Below are positions 6,295-13,361 of a stretch of DNA of 32,354 nt, in pieces (the first letter of the stretch is position 1; every line of letters starts with the position of its first letter). Origin of the DNA: Acidimicrobiaceae bacterium. GTDB taxonomy: Bacteria; Actinomycetota; Acidimicrobiia; Acidimicrobiales; Bog-793. Under the pieces are notes generated by a model that saw only the letters and a program-made list of their open reading frames with translations, was not told where the DNA came from and searched no databases. Position numbers and translations under genes: made by a program. The stretch spans positions 1-32,354 of the forward strand of contig PLDN01000081.1 of NCBI GenBank assembly GCA_003136185.1, written 5' to 3'.

Positions 6295-8292
6295 TCAGAT
6301 CTTCCGGCCGACGGCGTGACCATCGAAGACACCTGCCTCGATCCCGCGGGGGGCGAAGGCATCGCCCACGAGGTGCAGCTCCGGCACGAGACCGCCGAGT
6401 GCGTGGTAGAGCTCGTCCTCAGCCCGCGGGAGCGTTACCGGAACGATCGCCTCGACGCCGTCCAGTACCACCTCTGCCTTGCCAAAGCCGTGCCGGAGGA
6501 CGACCGCGCTCCCTTCAACGCGCGCGACCTCGGCTACGGAGTGGAAGGTCACGCCAAGCGCCGTCAGGCGCTCGTAGGCGATGCGCCAGTTCGTCAGCTC
6601 GAGCGCGATACCGGGGAAGATTGTTGGCGTCACGAACTCGACCTTGACGCCTCGCGACGCGAGCGCGTGCGCCACGCTAAAGCCCTGCCAGTCGCCGAAC
6701 TCGTCGAGGACGACCACTCGCAACCCGGTCTCCCGGCTTCCCTCGAGCGCCTCCAGGGGCGCGATGACCGGCAGCCCGCCGGGAAGTTCCGCCAGCGGCA
6801 TGCTTGAGCCTGTTGCGACGACGACCACGTCTGGATTGAGCGAGGTCACCTTGTCGGTCGAGCCCACCGCGCCTAGCTCGACCGTGACACCGACGGAGTC
6901 GCATTGACCCGCGAGCCACTCGACTATCTGTGCGAGCTCGCTCCGTCCCGGCGCCCTCGCCGCGGCACGGACCTGGCCGCCGAGTGTCGAGCTTCGCTCC
7001 AGCAGCACGACCTCATGCCCGCGGACCGCGGCAACACGCGCTGCCTCCAGTCCGCTAGGCCCACCACCCACAACGACGACACGGCGCGAGTTCTTGGCCC
7101 GCTGGAGCTCGCCACCCCAGTGGCTCTCGCGGCTGACGATCGGATTGTGGATGCACCGGATGCTTTCGCCGCGGTGGAGGTGATGTATGCAGTTCATCGC
7201 GCCGACACAGGGCCTGATGTCGGAGACTCTGCCCGCTTGCGCCTTCGCCGGGAAGTAGGGGTCCGCGATGAGTGCACGTGCCATGACGATGGCGTCACAG
7301 CTTCCATCGGCGAGGAGTTGCTCGGCCACCCGCGGATGGTTCACACGCCCGACGAGAAAGACGGGAATGTCGACGACGCTCTTCAGACTTTTTCCGAACT
7401 TTGCCCACAGGCCGGGCTCGAAGGTCATGTTGGGGATGTTGCGCGCCGTGTTGATGGCGTCGGAGTAATGGCCCATCGTCACGGACAAGTAGTCGAGAAG
7501 CTTCCAGGAGTCGATGATGCCGGCGATCTCCAGCATGTCGAGCTGGTCGAGCTCGCCAGTGGAGAGACCTGCCCCAGTGATACGTGCACCGACGACGAAC
7601 TCGGGGCCAGCGGCCTCCCTCACGGCCGAAGCGACCTCCTTCGCGAAGCGAAGCCGGTTCTCAAGTGAGCCACCCCACTCGTCCTCGCGCAGGTTCGTCT
7701 GTGGGGACATGAACTGTTCCACGAGGTTCCAGTGCGCGAAGTGGACTTCGGCGCCCGCCACGCCGCCCTGCTGGCATCGGCGTGCTGCATCCCCGAACGC
7801 GCGCACGATCTCCCAAATCTCAGCGGGCTCCAGTGCATGGGGAACCCGATAGTCAACGCCGTAGCTCGCGAACGGGACAGCGGATGGAGCGAGATATATC
7901 TCTGCGTCCGCACCCGTGTAGTGACTCTGTCGGCCCGGGTGCCAGAGCTCGGCAAAGTAGTGGGCACCATACTCGTTGACGGCCTCTGCGACGGCCCGGT
8001 ATTCGTCGACGATGCCGTCATCACGGCTCCACAGGTCGAGGTATCCGGGTACGACGGAAGTAGCCTGGGAGACGATGACCGCCGCGCCGCCGCGAGCGCG
8101 TTCGCGATGATAGGCGATGAGCTGCGCGGTGTACTGGCCATCGCGGGCGAAGCCGGTCTGGTGGGCGGAGTTGACGATCCGGTTCTTCAACGTGATCGAA
8201 CCAACAGTGAGCGGTGAAAAAAGATGTGGAAAGGCCGCTTGCTGTCCGGTCGTGTCCGGTTCGCCCCGCGCCTGCTGGACATCATGTGGCAA
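6295..8292 (-). CDS. FMN/4Fe-4S/FAD oxidoreductase (N-methylproline demethylase / 2,4-dienoyl-CoA reductase superfamily)
   Basis: A 665-aa three-part enzyme. Residues about 20-355 form an Old Yellow Enzyme-like TIM barrel (FSPLTVGSITLKNRIVNS, ELWHPGRQSHYTG, EVHFAHWNLVEQFMSP, DEWGGSLENRLRF). A cluster region follows with C362-x5-C368-x11-C380. The remainder is an FAD/NAD(P) Rossmann part with VVVVGGGPSGLEAARVAA and a late HLVGDAFAPRGIEAGVFDGH. Relatives oxidatively demethylate amines (trimethylamine dehydrogenase, stachydrine and N-methylproline demethylases) or reduce dienoyl-CoA. The spacing with Gly-Ala where a fourth cysteine usually sits resembles the N-methylproline/stachydrine branch as I recall it. 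The TTG start is supported by GGAGGAGGTGCTCA just ahead and no usable ATG. It converges on the sulfur operon and is probably transcribed alone. Confidence 0.88.
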   Translation of the reverse strand: MPHDVQQARGEPDTTGQQAAFPHLFSPLTVGSITLKNRIVNSAHQTGFARDGQYTAQLIAYHRERARGGAAVIVSQATSVVPGYLDLWSRDDGIVDEYRAVAEAVNEYGAHYFAELWHPGRQSHYTGADAEIYLAPSAVPFASYGVDYRVPHALEPAEIWEIVRAFGDAARRCQQGGVAGAEVHFAHWNLVEQFMSPQTNLREDEWGGSLENRLRFAKEVASAVREAAGPEFVVGARITGAGLSTGELDQLDMLEIAGIIDSWKLLDYLSVTMGHYSDAINTARNIPNMTFEPGLWAKFGKSLKSVVDIPVFLVGRVNHPRVAEQLLADGSCDAIVMARALIADPYFPAKAQAGRVSDIRPCVGAMNCIHHLHRGESIRCIHNPIVSRESHWGGELQRAKNSRRVVVVGGGPSGLEAARVAAVRGHEVVLLERSSTLGGQVRAAARAPGRSELAQIVEWLAGQCDSVGVTVELGAVGSTDKVTSLNPDVVVVATGSSMPLAELPGGLPVIAPLEALEGSRETGLRVVVLDEFGDWQGFSVAHALASRGVKVEFVTPTIFPGIALELTNWRIAYERLTALGVTFHSVAEVARVEGSAVVLRHGFGKAEVVLDGVEAIVPVTLPRAEDELYHALGGLVPELHLVGDAFAPRGIEAGVFDGHAVGRKI

Positions 8293-8874
8293 TGAGCACC
8301 TCCTCCAGTCGGCTCGAACAACATGCCGAGCGCACTCAACGGTGGGCTTGTTTGCATGCTAACTGATGACGGCCAGCGGCACCCGATGCCCGCAAGGTCC
8401 GATTGGCCAGGTCGCTGTGGCAGATGTGACAGAAAGGGGTGGATGCCGGGACACTTGTGCGATGGGCAGCCGAGAGGACCGTTCCGAGCGCTCGGCGGGA
8501 ACCTTGGCCGAGTGTTCCGTCGTCGGTCATACCTCCCCGGCGCGACCGTTTCCGCCGCCTGCGTGGAAGCCGGTTGTTGAGCGAGGAACGGCTCGGGGCT
8601 ATGATCAGTACCGCGGGCGAAGGGCAGCTAAGACCCTCGTCGGGGAGTTCAAGCACTCAGCTTAAAGATGGTCGGCTTTACACCATCGGTCTCGGGTAGC
8701 CGACACCTTCGTGGAGGAAGAGATAAAGGTCGCTCTTGCCAGCGTTGGCGAGAGCGACTGGCTCAGATGACGCCCAGCCAACAGGGCACAGGATACTAGG
8801 CGATAACCCGGATAAAGTTGTGCGACTAAAGCTTCATCCAACAGAAATGGACAAGGAGAAGGATTGAGGACTCA
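8293..8874. other. Intergenic region between divergent oxidoreductase and CoA ligase genes
   Basis: About 580 bases. The open frames present (85-106 aa) are arginine- and cysteine-rich and match nothing I know, so I do not call them. It must hold the promoter of the leftward oxidoreductase and that of the rightward ligase. It contains a strong hairpin at 8729-8758. The last 150 bases are clearly more AT-rich than the surroundings, as is the start of the ligase gene. Confidence 0.55.
8729..8758 (+). other. Strong 13-bp hairpin upstream of the CoA ligase gene
   Basis: GTCGCTCTTGCCA and TGGCGAGAGCGAC pair over 13 positions (one G-U when read as RNA) around a GCGT loop. No T-run follows on the plus strand, so it is not a classic intrinsic terminator. 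It lies 116 bases ahead of the ligase start, where it could be a leader structure, an attenuator part or a protein-binding site. Confidence 0.6.
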
Positions 8875-10479
8875 ATGAATAATACGCCTGCTCTCGCGGC
8901 TGAAACTCTTGCAGACCTGGTACGAGGTGCAGCTGATCGGTGGGCAGACCGGCCGGCTCTCATCTTTGATGATCCCAAGACAACTCTAAGCTTTGCAGAT
9001 ATCGAAGCAGGTACGAATGCTATTGCCAATGTCTTGGCTGACATCGGTGTGGCCTATGGGAACAGGGTCGCTGTCATGCTTCGGAACCGGCCAGAGTTTC
9101 CCCTGATATGGCTCGCTCTCGCGAAGTTGGGTGCCGTGATGGTACCTGTAAATGTCTACTACCAAGAGACGGATGCCGCATTTGTCTTATCTCATTCCGG
9201 TGCAACAATGATCATTACCGAAGGAGACTTTGTTCCGCTCGCGACGAAAATGCGGGGGAAGGTTGCAACAGTCCAACTGGTCGTGTCGATTGAGAATGTA
9301 GAGGAGAGTGCCACTATAAAGTCACTGGCGGCACGATTGCCCGGTGCTCCGAAGTCTGTACTATTGCAGCGGCAGATCTACCCCGAGACAATCGCGAACA
9401 TCCAGTACACCTCTGGGACAACTGGCAAACCTAAAGGATGTATGTTATCCCACAAATATTGGTGCCGGCTCGGCCGCATTGTGGCAGATGGACCTCCAGA
9501 GCTCTCAGAGACAGACGTCCTACTCACAGCGCAACCATTCTACTATATGGACCCTCAATGGAATTTGACGGGGGCCTTCCAAGTGGGTGCTACTCTGGTC
9601 GTTCTGGACAGGTTCCACCCGTCGACGTTCTGGAGCAAAGTCCGAGAGTACCATGTCTCATTCTTCTATTGTCTGGGTATGATGCCCGCTGCTATGTACG
9701 CTATGCCACCATCTGGGCTCGACCGAGAACACGAGGTACGAGCCATCTCCTGCTCAGCGATTCCCACGCGCCTCCATGCCGCTCTTGAGCAGCGATGGGG
9801 GGTTCCGTGGTATGAAGCCTTTGGTATGACAGAGACCGGGGGTGACCTGCGCATCCAGCCACGAGATCATGACGACACGATCGGGAAGGCGTGTATTGGG
9901 CGGCCCTACTATGACAGGGAAGTCCGCGTCGTGGATTCAGATAACCAGCAGGTGCCGCGTGGGACTCAAGGAGAGATGGTCCTTCGCGGTGTAGGGATGA
10001 TGGAGGGATACTTCGAAGATGAGGAGGCCACCAATAGAGCATTTGTCGGTGGCTGGTTCCATACGGGCGACCTCGTGCGCGAGGATGAACAGGGGCGGAT
10101 CTTCTATCTCGGACGGACGAAAGATACGATCCGCCGGAGCGGAGAGAACATCTCTGCGGCGGAAGTGGAAGGAGTGCTGATCGAGCATCCCGACGTCTTC
10201 GCGGCGGCTTGTGTTCCCGTTCCCGACGACCTTCGGGGCGAGGAGGTAAAGGCGTATGTCGTGCTGCGAGAGGGCGTTCCAGAAGGGTGGGTGCCTCCCG
10301 AGGCGCTCAGCAAATGGTGCTCGGATCGCCTCGCCTACTTCAAGGTGCCACGCTTTTGGACGTTCGTGGGAGACCTACCTCGTACCCCCTCCGAGCGGGT
10401 TGCCAAGTCCGTCCTGGTCGAAGGGGTCACGGACCTGCGTGCCGGTGCCTTCGACTCGGTAGAGGGCACATGGCGGTGA
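8875..10479 (+). CDS. CaiC-like ATP-dependent acyl-CoA ligase (AMP-forming)
   Basis: A 534-aa class I adenylate-forming enzyme of typical length. It has the P-loop YTSGTTGKPKG at 178-188, the YEAFGMTETG motif, GWFHTGDLVREDEQGRIFYL (hinge aspartate), and GRTKDTIRRSGENISAAEVE. It is expected to activate a carboxylic acid with ATP and CoA; overall wording resembles crotonobetaine/carnitine-CoA ligases and actinobacterial relatives. The C-terminal A10 region reads PRTPSERVAK: the lysine of the usual G-K-V is arginine (R508), with lysine at 511. The start has AAGGAGAAGG upstream. The 5' two thirds is noticeably AT-richer than its neighbours, with codons such as ATA and TTA, while the last 400 bases are GC-rich, which hints at recent transfer or mosaic origin. 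No partner enzyme is adjacent on the same strand. Confidence 0.9.
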   Translation: MNNTPALAAETLADLVRGAADRWADRPALIFDDPKTTLSFADIEAGTNAIANVLADIGVAYGNRVAVMLRNRPEFPLIWLALAKLGAVMVPVNVYYQETDAAFVLSHSGATMIITEGDFVPLATKMRGKVATVQLVVSIENVEESATIKSLAARLPGAPKSVLLQRQIYPETIANIQYTSGTTGKPKGCMLSHKYWCRLGRIVADGPPELSETDVLLTAQPFYYMDPQWNLTGAFQVGATLVVLDRFHPSTFWSKVREYHVSFFYCLGMMPAAMYAMPPSGLDREHEVRAISCSAIPTRLHAALEQRWGVPWYEAFGMTETGGDLRIQPRDHDDTIGKACIGRPYYDREVRVVDSDNQQVPRGTQGEMVLRGVGMMEGYFEDEEATNRAFVGGWFHTGDLVREDEQGRIFYLGRTKDTIRRSGENISAAEVEGVLIEHPDVFAAACVPVPDDLRGEEVKAYVVLREGVPEGWVPPEALSKWCSDRLAYFKVPRFWTFVGDLPRTPSERVAKSVLVEGVTDLRAGAFDSVEGTWR

Positions 10480-10652
10480 TGCGATGGGAGACCCGCAAAG
10501 GTGCTCCAATTCGGCACAGAGAACGTGACGCAGCGATCCACGATTAGAGAGGTTCTCCGTAAGCGCGACTCGATGTCGCTCCCGATCAGGACCGGCACTT
10601 CGCCGACCTCTCGGGGTTCTCTTGTCTCGATGAGCACGTCGGAGCGGAGTCT

Positions 10653-10985
10653 TCAGTTCAGCGGACTGTTTGTGCTGAGGGCAGCCACGTCGTAGTTCTG
10701 TGCTTCGTTGTCGTAGCGCTGGAGGAGTTGGCGGGCCGATTCGGGGAGGACAGCTGTCCGTCCGCTTGGTCCGGCGAAGGCTTTGACCGCGCCCCAGTCG
10801 TCGAACAACATGATGGTGGCGAATTCGACCTCGCCAGTGTCGACGTCACGGCGAAGGAGATCTGGTCCCCGTAGGCCGTTGATGTCCCGGGCTGCTATTG
10901 CCGGCATCACCTCAGTCGTGACCAGCTGCTGATAGGCGTCCGCATTCTCACGAGTGGTCCATCCGTGCCAAGTCCGAACAATCAC
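10653..10985 (-). CDS. Antibiotic biosynthesis monooxygenase (ABM)-like small protein
   Basis: A 110-aa protein starting at GTG 10985, with GGAG in AAAAGGAGACGAGGC just upstream. It opens with IVRTWHGWTTRENADAYQQL, then the helix/strand EVMPAIAARDINGLRG, a turn, and EFATIMLFDDWGAVKAFAG. This is the pattern of dimeric alpha/beta-barrel (ABM/YgiN-like) proteins, in which a W-x-G or R-x-W start strand is common. Such proteins are either cofactor-less monooxygenases or binding/isomerising proteins in catabolic loci. It converges on the CoA ligase with about 170 bases between. The start codon overlaps, by GTGA, the stop of a 67-aa open frame that I could not identify. Confidence 0.7.
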   Translation of the reverse strand: MIVRTWHGWTTRENADAYQQLVTTEVMPAIAARDINGLRGPDLLRRDVDTGEVEFATIMLFDDWGAVKAFAGPSGRTAVLPESARQLLQRYDNEAQNYDVAALSTNSPLN

Positions 10986-11308
10986 GCCTCGTCTCCTTTT
11001 CCTCCACCGATGGTTCCCATCGAGCACCGCCAGCATGCCAGCTGAGCGGCGAGTGCCAGGCGACCATCGCACAAGCCTCCATCCGGCCCGATTTCGAAGG
11101 GGATCGCACATGTGCTGGCCTGTCCGGCGGACACCGGTGCGGAACCCACGAGCTTTTCGATCTGGGACGCTCGCAGCGCGCTCAACCCGCCGAGAGCTTT
11201 AGCGGCTCTTCGGATCTGACCGGACTTCGGCGGGTCATTCGCGTAAGCCCAGCTAGATGGGGGCGAGCAGAGAAGGTGTTCCCACTTCGCGTGACTTGAA
11301 CGCCCTGG
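10986..11308. other. Intergenic stretch upstream of the ABM-like gene
   Basis: A leftward open frame of 67 codons (11185-10982, TTG start, ribosome site GGCGGG) ends with a GTGA overlap at the ABM-like start. It contains an E-I-G-P-D-G-G-L-C-D-G stretch and cysteine-rich tail but matches no family I know, so I leave it uncalled. The rest shows no gene or hairpin of note. Confidence 0.4.
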
Positions 11309-11685
11309 TCAGGCGACTGTGGCCTTGTCCCAGGCTGAGATGTCCACGCCGAAGGTCCGCAAAACCGTGGCCTGTAGCTGAGTAGGCCTCGTGACGAGCT
11401 CGATGGTGCGCTCGCCGGCGTTCACTTGCGCGAGGCGAATCTCGGCCAGCTCGACGAGTGCGCGGCGCGGCGTCAAATGCTGGAAGGAAAGGCTCGGGTC
11501 CATCACCTTGGCCGCGACGAGGTCCTTGGCCATGACGGCTTCGATCGTCGCTGCCAGGATGCAGAGAGCGACGTGGCCCCTCACGCAGTCCTCGGTCCAG
11601 TGGAAGACCGGCCGTAGTGCGAGGAAGTCCTCGTGACTCTCTACCTTCGCTCGACGTTCTGCAGGCTGCGGTAGTAACACAGCAC
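11309..11685 (-). pseudogene. IS1634-like transposase, C-terminal remnant with frameshift
   Basis: The leftward frame contains DFLALRPVFHWTEDCVRGHV followed by ALCILAATIEAVMAKDL. These are the C-terminal transposase (DDE_Tnp_1) features of IS1634-type elements, in which a conserved glutamate-bearing segment is followed by R-P-V-x-H and R-x-R-x-H. The expected upstream part, CYYRSLQNVERR, sits at about 11644-11679 in another frame and runs into a stop. A frameshift therefore separates the two halves, and the whole N-terminal two thirds of the enzyme is gone. It cannot be active. Confidence 0.7.
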
Positions 11686-11723
11686 CGGGCTCGCCGAGGT
11701 CCGAGCTCAGGTGCTCGTGCGCA

Positions 11724-11976
11724 TTAGCTCTGGGTGCGTCTTTCACCGCGCTGACCGGCCACGACGCGCTCGGGGACCTCTTCGAGTTCGTGGATGGGAG
11801 GGTCGTCAGGATCGGTGATCCCCTCTTTCGCCGGCATCGAGGTGATCAGCCTGTTGCCTCGGCGGTGGTCTCGAGCGTTAGTCTCTCCACGCTCCAGTAG
11901 CCGGTGTCGGCGACGAACGAGCCGACACAGTCGGCGTCAGCTGTGGCGAGGTTCTCCTCGGTCGCCTTCACCTTCG
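11724..11976 (-). pseudogene. Second transposase remnant (IS1182/IS5-like DDE domain), frameshifted
   Basis: Reading leftward from about 11975, one frame gives ATEENLATADADCVGSFVAD followed by TGYWSVE, then a stop (TGA). Another frame continues LITSMPAKEGITDPDDPPIH and E-V-P-E-R-V-V-A-G. A-D-x-G-Y-W-S preceding a helix, then P-A-x-x-G-I-T-D-P-x-D-P, is a pattern I associate with transposases of the IS1182/IS5 superfamily. At least one frameshift and both ends are missing. It lies immediately upstream of the IS1634-like remnant, so two elements decayed at one spot. Confidence 0.5.
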
Positions 11977-12112
11977 GGGGCGAGCATGGTCAAGTGGAAT
12001 CCCACCAAGGCATGGGACGATAGCGCCTTGTCGGCTCTCGGATCCACAACGCGAAACGCCGAAGTCCGGTCAAACCGGATCAAGCCCACGCGTCGTCACT
12101 CGTCGACGGCCC

Positions 12113-12141
12113 TTGACGGGCGCGGCTCGTATCCCTATAGT
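12113..12141 (+). promoter_or_regulatory. Sigma70/SigA-like promoter of the TetR gene
   Basis: TTGACG at 12113-12118 and TATAGT at 12136-12141 are separated by exactly 17 bases, the best promoter match I see in the window. Transcription would begin near 12147-12149, giving a very short leader before ATG 12165. Confidence 0.6.
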
Positions 12142-12146
12142 TCTTG

Positions 12147-12162
12147 CCTAACGGCGATTAGG
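12147..12162. promoter_or_regulatory. Possible TetR autoregulatory operator
   Basis: CCTAACGGCGATTAGG has CCTAA and TTAGG arms around six bases. It sits at the expected transcription start, just downstream of the -10 box, where a TetR-type repressor would block its own promoter. Confidence 0.35.
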
Positions 12163-12288
12163 GGATGACGAACGACGACACACCGAGCGACCGAGGACGA
12201 CAATACTCCGCTGGCATCTACCCACGACCAAATCCTTGATGTAGCAGCGCAACTGTTCCTGGAGCGTGGATACGATGCCACAACCCAG

Positions 12289-12843
12289 GTGAGTATCGCG
12301 CGGCGCGTAGGTATTTCGGCCCCATCGCTCTACTGGCATTACAAATCGAAGGAGGATATACTATTCGCCTTTCTCGAGCGGCAGTGGATCGATTTCAGTG
12401 CTCGCATGAAGGAAGCGTCGGGGCAAGGAACGGCGACTCAACGCCTTCGAAATCTTGCGACCTCTCACGTTCGCTACGAAACAGATCGTTTGATAGAAGC
12501 ACGAGCATTCAGTCAGCAGTTCAGCAAGAGCCAACTGCATCGTACGCTACCGCCCGAGCGCAGGAAGATACTGCAGGGTTATCTCGACCGCTACCTGATG
12601 ATGTGCTGCTCTATCATCGAAGAAGGAGTGGCTGACGGCAGGTTTATGGTATCAAATCCACGGGCGGTCGGCTTCGCCATCATCAATATGTGCGAGACTG
12701 TAGCGGGTTGGTTCGATCCGTCTAACGTTCTCACTGCTGAGGCGATGGCAAGCCTTTATGGCGACTTAGCACTTCGGTTAGTTGGGGTTATAGCGGATCA
12801 GTCACCTGGCGAAGATGATGTCAGAGTCCAACCATCTCGATAA
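12289..12843 (+). CDS. TetR/AcrR-family transcriptional regulator (N-terminal start disturbed)
   Basis: The 184-aa frame from GTG 12289 starts in the middle of the DNA-binding domain: IARRVGISAPSLYWHYKSKE is helices 2-3 plus the start of helix 4. Helix 1 is encoded upstream in the same frame (QILDVAAQLFLERGYDATTQ, 12226-12285), but that frame has no ATG, GTG or TTG after the stop at 12166-12168. A plausible N-terminus, MTNDDTPSDRGRQ, begins at ATG 12165 in another frame. Either a one-base indel lies between about 12195 and 12225, or translation starts at a non-standard codon. The C-terminal ligand domain is helical, with a tail such as TetR_C_33-like proteins have. It probably controls the VOC, permease and SDR genes that follow in the same direction. 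Confidence 0.82.
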   Translation: MSIARRVGISAPSLYWHYKSKEDILFAFLERQWIDFSARMKEASGQGTATQRLRNLATSHVRYETDRLIEARAFSQQFSKSQLHRTLPPERRKILQGYLDRYLMMCCSIIEEGVADGRFMVSNPRAVGFAIINMCETVAGWFDPSNVLTAEAMASLYGDLALRLVGVIADQSPGEDDVRVQPSR

Positions 12844-12924
12844 ATCACACAACGTAAATAGCCTTAGGCAGGACCGGTGGGCAAGGGCGACTAGCCGAAC
12901 AGCGAGGGAAGAGGGGGAGTTGAG

Positions 12925-13299
12925 ATGACCTCAGGCTTAAGAATTGGGGCCTTTGTTGCCCCCGTCACGAATCTGGACCGAGCGGCCGCTTTCTACGCAA
13001 AACTGTTCGGATTCATCGAACAGTGGCGGATGGCGGGACTCGTCGTGCTGAGCACGAGTTCTGGGCAGCTCTGGCTTCTCGACTACGGCGGCAGGCTGGA
13101 GCCGGGCGGACGACCGACCCAGCTAGTGCTGTTCGTGAACGAGGGAGTCGACGAGTGGGAGGCGAAGGTAAGAGCCGAGGGATGTGAGATCAGCCAGACG
13201 CTCCATGACGACCCGCTTGGCCGGTTGTTCATCTTCGCTGACTCCGAAGGCAACCTCGTAGAGATCCGGCAACCGAGCGCGACTGTAGGCGGGTTCTGA
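12925..13299 (+). CDS. VOC-family (glyoxalase/dioxygenase fold) protein
   Basis: A 124-aa single-module vicinal oxygen chelate protein. The N-terminal beta-alpha unit is NLDRAAAFYAKLFGF, the middle strand is TQLVLFVNEGVDEWEAKVRA, and the end is GRLFIFADSEGNLVEIRQP, the family signature with its terminal metal-ligand glutamate. No histidine stands at the first ligand position (FVAPVTNLD), so metal binding may be incomplete and the protein may be a binding or accessory member rather than an enzyme. An AGGGGGAG site precedes ATG 12925. It lies between the regulator and the permease genes, in the same direction, and probably starts the catabolic transcript. Confidence 0.85.
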   Translation: MTSGLRIGAFVAPVTNLDRAAAFYAKLFGFIEQWRMAGLVVLSTSSGQLWLLDYGGRLEPGGRPTQLVLFVNEGVDEWEAKVRAEGCEISQTLHDDPLGRLFIFADSEGNLVEIRQPSATVGGF

Positions 13300-13322
13300 C
13301 TGATGTCCTCGCTTCAAGTAGT

Positions 13323-13338
13323 CGACGAGAGCTCGTCG
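13323..13338. promoter_or_regulatory. Inverted repeat ahead of the permease operon
   Basis: CGACGAG-AG-CTCGTCG is a perfect 7+7 inverted repeat in the 62-base gap before the first permease gene. Its place fits an operator for the nearby TetR regulator or a small hairpin in the message. It does not resemble the candidate site at 12147-12162. Confidence 0.3.
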
Positions 13339-13361
13339 CAGAGCTGCATGGGAGTCCGAGA

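Noticed and set aside
8336-8656. 106-codon reverse-strand frame with a C-x-x-C-H-S-D-L stretch
   Set aside because: The stretch recalls zinc alcohol dehydrogenases, but the surrounding residues do not fit and no ribosome site precedes it.
10982-11185. 67-codon leftward frame overlapping the ABM-like start by GTGA
   Set aside because: The overlap and a weak GGCGGG site are suggestive, but the product matches nothing and the frame may be chance in GC-rich DNA.
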